Of a DNA stretch of 64,000 nucleotides, positions 1 through 9,046 are shown in pieces. Origin of the DNA: DASUAS01 sp963841415 (GTDB lineage Bacteria; Actinomycetota; Acidimicrobiia; IMCC26256; DASPTH01); assembly GCA_963841415.1 (NCBI GenBank), contig CAWJCN010000001.1:124001-188000 (forward strand), written 5' to 3'. The notes beneath the pieces are model-generated. The model searched no databases. It worked only from the letters and a program-made list of their open reading frames with translations, and had not been told where the DNA came from. Numbering within the stretch: position 1 is the stretch's first letter; every line of letters begins with the position of its first letter. The translations under genes and the position numbers were made by a program.

Positions 1-884
1 GCCTGGCCGCCGGCGGCCACGAGCTCGCCGACCGGTTCGCGGCGTGGCGGAAGCGCCGGGCCGCCGCCCCGCCGGTCATCGGCCCGGGTCGCGCCGTTGA
101 CGCGGTGGCCGCGCCGCTCGTCACGACCGAACGCAGCGCGCCGGCGCCGGATGCGCCGACCGTCCTCGACGTCGAGCACGTCACGGTCCGGTACGGCGTG
201 GTGGTGGCCGTGGACGACCTTTCGCTGCGCGTGCCGGCCGGCGGCATCGTCGGGCTCATCGGCCCCAACGGCGCGGGGAAGACGAGCGCGATCGACGCGA
301 TCACCGGCTTCACGAAGGCGACGGGTGCGGTCGCGCTCGGCGACACGCGCATCGACACGCTCAGGTCCCACCAACGGGTGCGGCGCGGGCTCGCTCGCAC
401 CTTCCAGGCCCTCGAGCTGTACGACGACCTCAGCGTCGAGGAGAACGTCAGCGCTGCGGCCTACAGCGTCAAGGGCTCCGCCAGGCACGGCGCCGTGCAA
501 CGTTCGCTCGACCTCGTCGGCATCGCCGACCTGCGCGACCGCGATGCGGGCGACCTCAGCCAGGGCCAACGCCAACTCGTGTCCATCGCGCGCGCGTGCG
601 CAGCCGGCCCGAAGGTCCTGCTCCTCGACGAACCCGCGGCCGGTCTCGACACCAACGAGAGTCGCTGGCTCGGTGAACGGATCCGCAACATCAGCCTCAC
701 CGGAACCGGCATCCTCCTCATCGACCACGACGTCGCGCTTGTTCTCGACGTGTGCGACTACATCTACGTGCTCGACTTCGGTCGCGTCATCGCCGAAGGC
801 GACCCCGCGGCGATCCGTGCCGACCGCCACGTCGCCGACGCGTACCTCGGCCACACCCACGACGCCGCGGCGGCAGGTTCATGA
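1..884 (+). CDS. HAAT-family ABC transporter ATPase (LivG-like), 5' partial, probably fused to a permease
   Basis: This is an ATP-binding subunit of a branched-chain-amino-acid-type (HAAT) ABC importer. Counted from a possible GTG at 105, the protein is 259 aa. It shows Walker A (GPNGAGKTS), a signature variant LSQGQRQL and Walker B (VLLLDEPAAGLD), followed by the switch-His region LIDHDV. The same frame is open without a stop back to base 3 and encodes a basic tail (HELADRFAAWRKRR) like the C-terminus of a LivM permease. The gene is therefore probably the end of a permease-ATPase fusion, as also seen at 25938-28794. It ends in an ATGA overlap with the next ATPase gene. The substrate cannot be told from the sequence. 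Confidence 0.85.
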   Translation, partial: LAAGGHELADRFAAWRKRRAAAPPVIGPGRAVDAVAAPLVTTERSAPAPDAPTVLDVEHVTVRYGVVVAVDDLSLRVPAGGIVGLIGPNGAGKTSAIDAITGFTKATGAVALGDTRIDTLRSHQRVRRGLARTFQALELYDDLSVEENVSAAAYSVKGSARHGAVQRSLDLVGIADLRDRDAGDLSQGQRQLVSIARACAAGPKVLLLDEPAAGLDTNESRWLGERIRNISLTGTGILLIDHDVALVLDVCDYIYVLDFGRVIAEGDPAAIRADRHVADAYLGHTHDAAAAGS

Positions 885-1600
885 CCCCCCGGCTCGAGTG
901 CGCGAGACTCAGCGGCGGGTACGGCACGACCACCGCGTTCCGCGACCTGGACCTCACCGTCGAGGACGGCACCATCAAGGCGCTCCTCGGTCCCAACGGT
1001 GCAGGCAAGACCACGCTCCTCCTCACCCTTGCCGGGTTCCTCCCGCCGAAGTCGGGCACGGTCGCGATAGACGGGACGCCACTCAAGACCGGCCGACCGG
1101 CGCGCGCGAACAAGGCCGGCATGGTGCTCGTCCCCGACAACCGCAACCTGTTCACCACGCTCTCCGTCGAGGACAACCTCCGCGCGGCATGTCACCGCGG
1201 CGGCCCGTCACCGCGCGACATGCTGACGGTGTTCCCATCGCTGGAGGCGCGCTGGAAGCTGCGCGCCGGCGCACTGTCCGGCGGCGAACAACAGATGCTC
1301 GCGATGGCCCGCGCGCTCGCGCAAGAACCGCGCGTGCTCCTCATCGACGAGATGAGCATGGGGCTCGCCCCACTCATCGTGGAATCGCTCTTCGAAACCG
1401 TCCGAGGGATCGCCCGCGACCACGGATGCTCCGTACTGCTCGTCGAGCAGCACGTCCACCTGGCGCTCTCCGTCGCCGACAGCGCGGCGGTCCTCAACCG
1501 CGGCTCGATCGTGCTGCGCGGCGCCGCGTCAGAGCTCCTCGCCGACGAAGCCCGACTGGAAGCGGCCTACCTGGGTTCGCTCGAGCCCATCGAGAGCTGA
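881..1600 (+). CDS. livF: HAAT-family ABC transporter ATP-binding protein LivF
   Basis: This is the second ATPase of the HAAT importer, 239 aa, the usual LivF length. The ATG at 881 overlaps the preceding TGA (ATGA), indicating translational coupling. Visible motifs are Walker A (GPNGAGKTT), the LivF-type signature LSGGEQQML and Walker B (VLLIDEMSMGLAP), then a switch region VEQHV. Pairing with the upstream LivG-like domain gives the heterodimeric motor typical of Liv systems. No permease or binding-protein gene follows, so these must lie left of the window. Confidence 0.9.
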   Translation: MTPRLECARLSGGYGTTTAFRDLDLTVEDGTIKALLGPNGAGKTTLLLTLAGFLPPKSGTVAIDGTPLKTGRPARANKAGMVLVPDNRNLFTTLSVEDNLRAACHRGGPSPRDMLTVFPSLEARWKLRAGALSGGEQQMLAMARALAQEPRVLLIDEMSMGLAPLIVESLFETVRGIARDHGCSVLLVEQHVHLALSVADSAAVLNRGSIVLRGAASELLADEARLEAAYLGSLEPIES

Positions 1601-1702
1601 ACGCCATCCGCGACGCCAACGACTTCCGACCTGAACCAGCTTCACCCCGGCGGTGCTGCCCCTTTTCGGCATGGCCCGCGTTCCCCGGTGAAGGGCTGAC
1701 GC

Positions 1703-2497
1703 TCACGCCTGGTCGGGGCGCTCCGCCTCCAGATGGAGCGCCCCCTGGGCGGCCTCCGACCCGGCGCGGCCGCCGCCGCTGCCACGCAGGACGAACGCGA
1801 TGCCGACCGCGATCACCGCGCCCGCCAGCGGACCGGCGACGTACACCCAGTACGCGTGGAAGTCGGCGCCCACGACGTCGGGACCGAACGTGCGCGCCGG
1901 ATTCATCGACGCGCCGGAGATCGGGCTGCCCCACAGGCCGGCCAGCGCGATGTACCCGCCCACCCCGAGCGCGCCGATCACGCCGAGGTTCTGCGCGCCC
2001 GAGGCAGTGCCGAGGATCACGCTGACCAGTCCGAGGGTCAGGATCATCTCCATGAGGAACGCGTCGCCGTTCGTGTAGTGCGCGGCCGGGTAGTTCGAGC
2101 CGTAGGTCGCGGACACGTTCACCACCGCTTGGAGGAACCACGCCGCCAATGCAGCACCGCCCAGCTGCACGACGACGTAACCAGGCACCCGCCACCACGG
2201 GAAGTCGCGTCGCAGCGCGAACGCGACGCTCACCGCGGGATTGAGGTGCGCGCCCGACACCTTGCCCATGAACAGGATGATCGCCATCACCATCAGGCCC
2301 GGCGCGACGACGGCCGCGTTGCGGCTGATCGTGCCGGGGAACGCCTGGCTCATCATCCCGCCGCCGGCGGCCACCAACACCAGGAAGAACGTGCCGAGGA
2401 GCTCGGAGCACAGGCGTCGCCACTCCTGCGAGGAGTCCTGGAAGTCTTCCGCCGCCGCCTGGAACGACTGCAGCTCGTTGGCGACGAAGCTCGTCAT
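1703..2497 (-). CDS. MIP-family aquaporin / glycerol facilitator
   Basis: This is an integral-membrane channel for water or small neutral solutes, 264 aa. Both pore half-helix motifs are present: LNPAVS near residue 85 and MNPARTF near residue 195, with about six hydrophobic segments. The ATG at 2497 is preferred over an in-frame GTG two codons upstream. The first 25 residues are polar and precede the first membrane helix (LCSELLGTFFLVLVAAG). The second motif, MNPARTFGP, is more typical of water-selective than glycerol channels, but selectivity is not resolved. The gene is convergent with livF, with a 102-bp gap in which I see no clear hairpin. Confidence 0.88.
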   Translation of the reverse strand: MTSFVANELQSFQAAAEDFQDSSQEWRRLCSELLGTFFLVLVAAGGGMMSQAFPGTISRNAAVVAPGLMVMAIILFMGKVSGAHLNPAVSVAFALRRDFPWWRVPGYVVVQLGGAALAAWFLQAVVNVSATYGSNYPAAHYTNGDAFLMEMILTLGLVSVILGTASGAQNLGVIGALGVGGYIALAGLWGSPISGASMNPARTFGPDVVGADFHAYWVYVAGPLAGAVIAVGIAFVLRGSGGGRAGSEAAQGALHLEAERPDQA

Positions 2498-2546
2498 GGG
2501 CACAGAGTGAACCCGATCGGCCGGTCCGCGTCCATTCCGCTCACGC

Positions 2547-3581
2547 TCATGCGGCCGCCACCACCACGATCACGACGACGACCGCGTTGAAGAACGCGTG
2601 CGCGACCATGCCCGGGCCGAGCTTCTCGTAGTGCCAGCGCGTCGCGCCGAGCACGAGGCCGGTGGCGCCGATCGTCACGATCGTGATGACGGCCTGCGCG
2701 GCCGTCATGCCCACCCGGTAGTGCACGAGCCCGAAGCAGACCGCTTGCCCGAACAGCGCGACGCGTGCACCGAAGCGGTTCGTGAACGCACCTTGTACGA
2801 GCCCGCGGAAGAAGAGCTCTTCGAAGAACGGCGCGCCGACGACCAGGATGAGCGTCATCACGACGATCGGTACGAGGCCGTCGTGCAGGCGGATCACCGG
2901 TTCGGCGGTGTTGCGCAACTGCTCCTTCGGGAACAGCTGCGCGATCGCCACGGCGAGCGCGCCGGCGCCGAAGCGCGCGATGAGGCCGATGAGCAACCCG
3001 GCGCCGGTCTGCCGGCGCGTGATCCGAGCCAGGCCGAGCTCGCGCAGCGATCCACCCCCGTGGCGGCGCACCGCGATCTTGCACGCGCCGAACAGACACA
3101 CCCACAGCGCGGCCTGCGCCGCGCACAGCGTCTCGAGGCTGTGGATCGATCCACCGAGGAGCCAGATGACGAGCACGGTGAGCAGCGACGCCGCTTCGGC
3201 GGCGACGAACCCGAGGAAGGCGATGCCACCCCCGCGCATGGCGAGGTCGCGGCTGTGACGAGGCGGGATCCACGACCGCTCGGGCACGTCGGCCACCGAG
3301 ACGAAGCCGGTCCACTGGTACCCGTCCCACCACCGTGCCGGCGACGCGCCCCACGGATCCGGGTACCAGCCGGGCGCGGCGGCCGACCCGTTGCCGTGCA
3401 GCGAGGCGACGATCCCGTCGACGAGCTTGTGCAGATCGTTCGGGACGAGGCAGCGCGCCCCGTTCCACTCCTGCGGGATCCCGGCCTGCGTCAGGCGCTC
3501 GGCGAGCTGGGCGCGCGACGCGTCGTCCCACGCGTCGAGCCGGTACTCCCAGGCGGGCACCTCGCCGACTGGCTGCGTCAC
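2547..3581 (-). CDS. DUF2510 and CPBP intramembrane metalloprotease family protein
   Basis: This is a predicted membrane protein of the CPBP (CAAX protease / bacteriocin-processing) family, about 344 aa. A soluble N-terminal part contains a DUF2510 module (GWYPDPWG...RWWDGYQWT), common in actinobacterial membrane proteins. The C-terminal half carries the three CPBP motifs: EELFFRG, the FGLVH motif and HAFFN, which supply the Glu and His residues thought to bind the catalytic metal. I prefer the GTG at 3581 because GGAGGGAACCGGG sits just upstream; another in-frame GTG lies at 3599. The substrate is unknown. Confidence 0.82.
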   Translation of the reverse strand: MTQPVGEVPAWEYRLDAWDDASRAQLAERLTQAGIPQEWNGARCLVPNDLHKLVDGIVASLHGNGSAAAPGWYPDPWGASPARWWDGYQWTGFVSVADVPERSWIPPRHSRDLAMRGGGIAFLGFVAAEAASLLTVLVIWLLGGSIHSLETLCAAQAALWVCLFGACKIAVRRHGGGSLRELGLARITRRQTGAGLLIGLIARFGAGALAVAIAQLFPKEQLRNTAEPVIRLHDGLVPIVVMTLILVVGAPFFEELFFRGLVQGAFTNRFGARVALFGQAVCFGLVHYRVGMTAAQAVITIVTIGATGLVLGATRWHYEKLGPGMVAHAFFNAVVVVIVVVAAA

Positions 3582-3685
3582 CCCGGTTCCCTCCGTCACC
3601 TTTCGGCGGAGGGTCCCCGCACCCGTCCCTCCGTCCTTCTAGCGTACGGAACCAGCGCGATGCCGCGAGCGAGCTGGAGGGGCGC

Positions 3686-4630
3686 GTGAGCGACGAGACC
3701 AACGAGTCGGGCGCCGACCTGCCCGGCGACGGAGCGTCCCCACCGACCGCGAGCGCGCCGGAACCGCCGTGCCCGCCCGAACTCCCGCTCGCGGGTTCCT
3801 CGGCACCGCCGCCACCACCGCCACCGGCGCCGCTCCCGCAACCGCCCCCACCGGGGCCAGCGCAGGCGACCACGCCGTCGCAACCCGGCCCACCGCCCAC
3901 GCTGGCGGCGCCGCCACCCCCGACGCCGGTGGTGGCCCCGCGATGGCGGAGCCTCACCGGCGTGACGACCGCGCTCACCGTGTTCCTGTGGTTCGCCGCC
4001 GCTGCGTCGGTCTTCGCCATCGTGGCCTTCGTCGCGCGGATCAACGCGTTGAGCGACATCATCGACGGCACGCTCGACCTCGACACGGTGAACCGCGCGA
4101 ACGACGCCGACGACCTGGTCCGCGCCGCGTCCGCGATCCTCGCGTTCGTCGGTTTCGTGATCTTCGTGCTCATCATCATCTGGACGTTCCGGGCCGCGAA
4201 GAACAACGAAGCACTCGGCCGGATGTACCCGCGACTGAAGCCGGGGTGGGCGATCGCGGGCTGGCTGATCCCGTTCGCCAACGCGGTGATCCCCGTCCTC
4301 ATCCTGCAGGACCTTTGGCGCGGCTCGGACGCCGCCACCGCGCGCGAGAACCCGACATGGCGTTCCAACTCCGGATCGTCCTTGATCGGCTGGTACTGGG
4401 GACTCTTTCTCGTCTCGGCGGTGACGCGGTCGGGGCTCGGACGTTCGAGTGCGCACCTCGACGTGACCGACGAACTGCGCGGCCTCCGTACCCACGACAC
4501 GATCGCCGTCGTCGGACTGGTCGTGACGATCGCCGCCGCGATCCTCGCCATCCAGGTGGTGCGCCGCATCGCGGCCCGTCAGGAAGGCACCCTGCGCGCC
4601 CAGCAGACGGCCTGGAGCGCGCCCCGCTGA
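3686..4630 (+). CDS. DUF4328 membrane protein with a proline-rich N-terminus
   Basis: This is a 314-aa protein of unknown function. Residues 1-90 are low-complexity and very rich in Pro and Ala. The remainder resembles the DUF4328 family: four hydrophobic helices with conserved polar stretches (NNEALGR, LKPGWAIAGW, LQDLWRGSD, IGWYWGLFL). The GTG at 3686 is preceded by GGAGGGG, a strong ribosome-binding site. It is divergent from the CPBP protease gene, with about 100 bp between them. Confidence 0.8.
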   Translation: MSDETNESGADLPGDGASPPTASAPEPPCPPELPLAGSSAPPPPPPPAPLPQPPPPGPAQATTPSQPGPPPTLAAPPPPTPVVAPRWRSLTGVTTALTVFLWFAAAASVFAIVAFVARINALSDIIDGTLDLDTVNRANDADDLVRAASAILAFVGFVIFVLIIIWTFRAAKNNEALGRMYPRLKPGWAIAGWLIPFANAVIPVLILQDLWRGSDAATARENPTWRSNSGSSLIGWYWGLFLVSAVTRSGLGRSSAHLDVTDELRGLRTHDTIAVVGLVVTIAAAILAIQVVRRIAARQEGTLRAQQTAWSAPR

Positions 4631-4704
4631 TCCGCGCCTCGAGGGATCGGGTGCGATCCCCGCGGGCAATGGTGCGCGGCGCGCCCCCGGAATAGGTTCC
4701 GGGG

Positions 4705-5895
4705 ATGGACATCAGCTTCACGACGACCCCTCGCCTCGAAGCGCTGCGTCAGGACGTCCGCGACTGGCTCGACGCCGAACTGCCGGCGGAGTTCGAAGGC
4801 TTCCAGTGGGACTTCGAGGAGGATCCCGATCGCTGGGCCTTCTACCGCCAGTTCTGGAAGAAGCAGGGCGCGCAGCGCTGGCTCGAACCCACGTGGCCGC
4901 GTGAGTACGGCGGTGCCGACATGTCGGCGCGCCAGGCGCGCATCATCCAGGAGGAGCTCGACCGCCGGCGCGCCGGTGGGTTCGCCGGCATCGGCATGCA
5001 GGTCGGGCCCGCGATCCTGCGGCTCGGCACCGACGAACAGAAGTCGTACTTCCTGCCCCGCATGGCGGCGGGCGAGATCATGTGGGCCGAGGGCTACACC
5101 GAACCGGACGCGGGCTCCGACCTCGCGTCGCTGCGCACGCGCGCGGTGCCCGACGGCGACGAGTGGGTGATCGACGGCCAGAAGACGTTCTGCACCGCGG
5201 GACATCACTGCAACTGGATGATCATCGCGGCGCGCACCGATCCCGACGCATCGAAGCGGCACAAGGGCATCAGCTACTTCCTCGCACCGCTCCCGTCGCC
5301 GGGCATCGAGCTGCGACCGCTCGAGAACATCGCCGATGGCCGCCAGAACCTGGTGCTCATCGACGGGCTGCGCGTGCCCGCCGACCGGATGCTCGGCGAC
5401 CTCGATCAGGGATGGCAGCAGGTGTGGTTCGGCCTCGGTGGCAACCCGATCCCGACGTTCGTCGACGACGATCCCGGTCCCGAGGAGGAGTACGAGCCCG
5501 GCCCCACCGGCCACGCGTGGGTGCTCGACGAGCTCGTGCGGTACTGCCAGGCGACGACCCGGCACGGGAAGCCGCTCGCCGACGACCCCGTCGTCCGGAT
5601 GCAGCTCGCCGACCTCGCCATCGGCGTCGAAGTCGAGAAGCTGCTCTGGCACGAGGGGCAGTGCACCTATGGGTTCCACCTGCACTCGGCGATCTTCAAG
5701 GAGTTCCAACCCGAGTTCGCGCAGACGTGCATGGAGATCCTCGGACCGCTCGGGCAGATCCAGCGGGGGGAGTGGGCGCCACTGGCGGGTGAGATCGACC
5801 GCATCTACCGCCGCTCGTTCGGCAACCACGCCGGTGGCACGTCGCAGGTGAAGCGGATGGTGGTCGCCACCCGCGCCCTCGGTCTTCCGCGGTAG
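4705..5895 (+). CDS. acyl-CoA dehydrogenase family protein (subunit 1 of a pair)
   Basis: This is an FAD-dependent acyl-CoA dehydrogenase-type protein of 396 aa that would introduce a C=C bond alpha-beta to a CoA thioester. It contains the family motif region YTEPDAGSDL near residue 130, an FAD-contact stretch (DGQKTFCTAGHH) and a C-terminal GGTSQVKR segment. Codons run straight to 5895 and the next ACAD gene begins 14 bp later. Adjacent, unequal ACAD genes of this sort form alpha2-beta2 heterotetramers in the FadE/ChsE group of steroid degraders. By analogy I infer a heteromeric enzyme for a bulky acyl-CoA. Confidence 0.88.
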   Translation: MDISFTTTPRLEALRQDVRDWLDAELPAEFEGFQWDFEEDPDRWAFYRQFWKKQGAQRWLEPTWPREYGGADMSARQARIIQEELDRRRAGGFAGIGMQVGPAILRLGTDEQKSYFLPRMAAGEIMWAEGYTEPDAGSDLASLRTRAVPDGDEWVIDGQKTFCTAGHHCNWMIIAARTDPDASKRHKGISYFLAPLPSPGIELRPLENIADGRQNLVLIDGLRVPADRMLGDLDQGWQQVWFGLGGNPIPTFVDDDPGPEEEYEPGPTGHAWVLDELVRYCQATTRHGKPLADDPVVRMQLADLAIGVEVEKLLWHEGQCTYGFHLHSAIFKEFQPEFAQTCMEILGPLGQIQRGEWAPLAGEIDRIYRRSFGNHAGGTSQVKRMVVATRALGLPR

Positions 5896-5909
5896 AGGCA
5901 GCCGTCGCC

Positions 5910-7040
5910 ATGGCCATCGATCTCACGCTCGACGACGACCAGCTCCTGCTCCAGCAGTCCGCCAACGAGTTCTTCCGCCGCCGCTACCCGTCGGAGGTCG
6001 TCCGCGACCTGGAAGCGCGCGACATCGGGTACGCGCCCGAGCACTGGCGCGAGATGGCGGACCTCGGTTGGTTGGGCATCACGATTCCGGCCCAGTACGG
6101 AGGTGGGGGCGGTCGCTTCCTCGACCTCTATCCGCTCTACGAGGAGATGGGTCGCTTCCTCGTGCCGAGCCCGCACGTCGACACGGTCGGGGTCGCCGCC
6201 GACGTCCTCCTCTCGGTCGGCACCGATGCGCACCGCGCATCCCTGCTCCCGAAGATCGCGGCCGGCGAGCTCCTCGTGATCCCCGCCGTGCTCGAAGCCG
6301 ACGGCGCGCTCGCGGCCGACGCCATCAGCGGCGCCGCCTCGCGTCGCGGCGACGACTACGTCGTCACCGCGACCAAGGTGCTCGTGCCCTACGCCCGATC
6401 GGCCGACTGGTTCCTCGTCCCCGTCCGCACCGACGGCGCCGGTGTCTCGCTGCTGCTCGTGGACGCGCACGCCGACGGCGTGTCGTGCGATCCGCTTCCC
6501 AACATCGCCGGTCACGCGCTCTCGGTCGTGCGCCTCGACGGCGTGTCGACCTCGGCGGACAACCTCGTCGGGGTCGCAGGTGGTGGTTGGGCGCCGTTGG
6601 CCGACGCGATGCTCAAAGCCGCGGTGCTGCAGACGGCGACCATCGTCGGTGCCGCGAGCGCCGTCCTCGGCATGACGAACCAGTACGCGAAGGACCGCGT
6701 GCAGTTCGGGAGTCCGATCGGCCAGTACCAGGCGGTGCAGTACCTCGTCACCGACATCCTCATCGATCTGCACCGCGCGGATCTCCTCGCCCGGCAGGCC
6801 GCCTGCCGCATCGACGCGGGCAAGCCGTTCGCACGCGAGGCGGCGATCGCCGTCGCGTTCGGCAAGCAGGCCGCCGCGCATCTGCACCGGCAGGCGCACG
6901 AGGTGCACGCGGGTGTGGCTTTCATCGACGAACACGATCTTCAGCTCTACTCCCGCCGTTCGAAGTTCTGGGAGAACCACCTCGGCGACGCGCGCACCTA
7001 CCAGGAGCTGATCGCCGACGTGATGGCAGACACGCCATGA
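5910..7040 (+). CDS. acyl-CoA dehydrogenase family protein (subunit 2 of a pair)
   Basis: This is a 376-aa acyl-CoA dehydrogenase-fold protein encoded 14 bp after its partner. The N-terminal helical domain, the beta-domain and the C-terminal helical domain (from about residue 225, AAVLQTATIVGAASAVLGM) are all present. The central PQYGG-like and TEPxAGSD motifs are poorly conserved: LEADGALAAD replaces the usual stretch. The C-terminus (HLGDARTYQELIAD) resembles the non-catalytic or FAD-sharing subunit of heterotetrameric ACADs. Function with the previous gene is inferred from adjacency. Confidence 0.85.
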   Translation: MAIDLTLDDDQLLLQQSANEFFRRRYPSEVVRDLEARDIGYAPEHWREMADLGWLGITIPAQYGGGGGRFLDLYPLYEEMGRFLVPSPHVDTVGVAADVLLSVGTDAHRASLLPKIAAGELLVIPAVLEADGALAADAISGAASRRGDDYVVTATKVLVPYARSADWFLVPVRTDGAGVSLLLVDAHADGVSCDPLPNIAGHALSVVRLDGVSTSADNLVGVAGGGWAPLADAMLKAAVLQTATIVGAASAVLGMTNQYAKDRVQFGSPIGQYQAVQYLVTDILIDLHRADLLARQAACRIDAGKPFAREAAIAVAFGKQAAAHLHRQAHEVHAGVAFIDEHDLQLYSRRSKFWENHLGDARTYQELIADVMADTP

Positions 7041-7140
7041 ACCCCGGCTGATGCACGAGCCGGAGGCCGCACCCCGCCGACGCGTTCCGCGCCCCGCCAT
7101 CGCGGGTACAAGCGTCGGGATGTTCAGTCTGAGCAGTTGC

Positions 7141-7480
7141 AAGGTCGGCGCGTCGGTCGCGGTGAGCGACATGGCGCGCGCGCCAGTTCTTACGAGGGTG
7201 TGCTCGGCCTGGTGGTCGACACCGACTCCGGCGACAACGTCGCGTACCGTTGCGGTGACAGCTCGCTCATCCACGTGTTCCTCTCGCCGAACGCGGGAAC
7301 GGCGCGGTAACCAGGTCCCGTACTTCAAGGACCCCGACGGCAACGTGCATCACCGCGATACAAGGCAACCATCCATCAAAGGGAACGGGTGAGCGCGGCG
7401 CATGGTTCCACGACAGCGAGGGCAACCTCCTCGGCATCGGTCAATCCGTGGACGATCCGAGCTCGTCGTCGTGGAAGTAG
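7141..7480 (+). pseudogene. decayed glyoxalase / VOC-family gene remnant
   Basis: Recognisable VOC (glyoxalase/bleomycin resistance) pieces lie in different plus-strand frames. One near 7185-7309 reads YEGVLGL...DNVAYRCGD...LIHVFLSPNAGTAR and then stops. Another near 7318-7350 reads YFKDPDGNV. A third, 7388-7480, reads RGAWFHDSEGNLLGIGQ and ends in TAG. The central part of the domain is missing. No intact reading frame covers the remnant, so it cannot make a VOC protein. Its 3' end overlaps the minus-strand 88-aa gene. The similarity is by eye from well-known family motifs. Confidence 0.6.
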
Positions 7481-7707
7481 GGGACGGGCGAGTTCTGGCC
7501 GAGTTGCGTGAGTTGTTCGTTGATCGCGTGCGCGAGGAGGTCGTGGTCGGTCCGGCCCGGTCGGGTGTGACCGCTCAGAAATCGATCGACCGCGTTGGGC
7601 GTGGCGTTGCCGCCGAGAGCGAAGTACGCCCACCACAACGCCTCGGAGGTCATGCCCGCCTGCTGGCGGTACGTGTCGATGGTCGACTCCGGTGGCCGGC
7701 CGCTCAT
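7441..7707 (-). CDS. small conserved hypothetical protein coupled to the ANTAR regulator
   Basis: This is an 88-aa protein I do not recognise. It starts MSGRPPEST and contains a likely helical core (TSEALWWAYFALGGNATPNAVDRFLSG). Its ATG overlaps the stop codon of the upstream GAF-ANTAR gene (ATGA), which is the main reason to call it real and suggests co-translation with that regulator. There is no signal peptide or metal motif. Its last ~13 codons overlap the plus-strand VOC relic. Confidence 0.6.
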   Translation of the reverse strand: MSGRPPESTIDTYRQQAGMTSEALWWAYFALGGNATPNAVDRFLSGHTRPGRTDHDLLAHAINEQLTQLGQNSPVPYFHDDELGSSTD

Positions 7708-8453
7708 GCCTTGCTCGGAGGGTCGGGTTCCGTCGATCGGACGAGTTCCAAAGCAATGTCGCGTAGCTTCACGTTGCTGTGTTGTGACGCGCGGCGAAGG
7801 ACGTCGAACGCGTCGTCGGAACTGCAGCGCTCGCGCGACATGATGATGCCCATCGCCTGGCCGATCACCTGTCGCGTCGCCAACGCATCCAGCAGGTTCT
7901 GGTTCGTCGATTCCGAGTCGGTGTAGGCGGCGGCGTTCGCCATGACCGCTCCCGCGTGACGAGCGAACACTCCGGCAAGCTTGACTGCGTCCTCCTCGAA
8001 CGCGGTGTCGGTCGTCGCGTAGAGGTTCAAGGCGCCCACCGGTCGGCCACGCGCTTCGAGTGGAGTCGACAGCATCTTGGCGACTCCCAGTTCGGTCGCC
8101 GCCGCACCGAACTCGGGCCAGCGATCGATCAGGGACGTGCCCGTCTCTCGCTGCAGCATTCCCGTACGGATGGCGTCGACACATGGGCCGCGCCCGGCGT
8201 CGTACTGCACGGCGTCGAGATCCCGGACGAGCTCGGACGTGGCGTTTGCGGTGACGACTTGGCCCTGGCGTGCGAGCGACACGCTGGCTCCGTAGACGTC
8301 GGGGATCGATGATGTCGCCAGGGAGACGATCAGCTCCAGTACCGCGTCGAGGGTCTCTTCACCGAGCACCACTCCCGCGAGTGCGCTCAGGGTGTCCGAC
8401 AGCCCCGAGAGGTTGGGTTCAGGCTTGGATGACCCGGCGTCGGACTCTGTCAT
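7704..8453 (-). CDS. GAF and ANTAR domain transcription antitermination regulator
   Basis: This is a 249-aa regulator with an N-terminal GAF sensor domain (about residues 20-170; GRGPCVDAIRTG and RPVGALNLYA are typical) and a C-terminal ANTAR RNA-binding domain (about 185-240, including RQVIGQAMGIIMSRERCSSDDAF). ANTAR proteins bind paired hairpins in nascent transcripts and block termination. The start at 8453 is the ATG before the GAF domain; the long open frame upstream is not protein-like. It is the third gene of a minus-strand signalling cluster, about 200 bp after the STAS gene. Its RNA targets are unknown. Confidence 0.85.
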   Translation of the reverse strand: MTESDAGSSKPEPNLSGLSDTLSALAGVVLGEETLDAVLELIVSLATSSIPDVYGASVSLARQGQVVTANATSELVRDLDAVQYDAGRGPCVDAIRTGMLQRETGTSLIDRWPEFGAAATELGVAKMLSTPLEARGRPVGALNLYATTDTAFEEDAVKLAGVFARHAGAVMANAAAYTDSESTNQNLLDALATRQVIGQAMGIIMSRERCSSDDAFDVLRRASQHSNVKLRDIALELVRSTEPDPPSKA

Positions 8454-8656
8454 CGAGCGCCGCGATGGGCGCACGGAACTGCGTGATGCGTACGGACACG
8501 AACCGTCATGCAGGTCACCTCTCCGTCGGGGGAGTGGCGTACGAGCCTGCACAGGGCGACGAGCCTGCTCGTTCAAGCGGCCGTCCGGCCCAAACCAGAG
8601 CGTCCTCCCAGGGACGCGTTCGAGCCTAGCAACGCGAGGAAACGAGCGGAGAGGTG

Positions 8657-9046
8657 TCAGGAGCGTTCGCTCTCCGTTCGGTGGTCTTCGGGACCCCGAG
8701 CGATCAGATCGTCGAGGTCGCAGAGCGCCAGGACCCTGCGTACGAAGGGCCGTGGCCGGTGCACACGCAGGTGCGCGCCGCCTCGCCGACACTGCGCCGC
8801 ACCGAACGCCAGCGTGCCGACGCTGTGCGCGTCGATGAACTCGAGTGCACTCAGGTCGACGTCGACATCGCGACCATCGGCGGCGACGAGCGCAGTCCGC
8901 AACTGTGGAGCGGTCGCGATGTCGAGCTCCCCCGCGACCACCATGACGACGCTCGGCTCGGTCGTGATGACGTCGAGCGCGAACCGGGGAGCACGTGCCA
9001 CATCCGCGTGGTCGTGACGACACCGTGCGCCCTCCCGTGTGGTCAT
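8657..9046 (-). CDS. STAS-domain protein, anti-sigma-factor antagonist-like
   Basis: This is a 129-aa single STAS domain (VVMVVAGELDIATAPQLRTAL ... FIDAHSVGTL). Family members such as SpoIIAA bind anti-sigma factors and are switched off by phosphorylation of a Ser in the motif D-S-S-G. Here the aligned stretch is D-A-H-S, so the usual phospho-acceptor Ser is replaced by Ala. The protein may therefore be constitutively active or read by other means. Its ATG overlaps the stop of the adenylate-kinase-like gene (ATGA). No anti-sigma kinase gene is nearby. Confidence 0.82.
   Translation of the reverse strand: MTTREGARCRHDHADVARAPRFALDVITTEPSVVMVVAGELDIATAPQLRTALVAADGRDVDVDLSALEFIDAHSVGTLAFGAAQCRRGGAHLRVHRPRPFVRRVLALCDLDDLIARGPEDHRTESERS

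Noticed and set aside
2494..4569. A 691-codon minus-strand open frame opposite the CPBP/DUF4328 genes
   Set aside because: Composition is Arg/Ala/Gly-rich without any motif; it is a shadow of the real genes in GC-rich DNA.
5805..7343. A 512-codon minus-strand frame opposite the second acyl-CoA dehydrogenase
   Set aside because: Low-complexity shadow with no recognisable domain.
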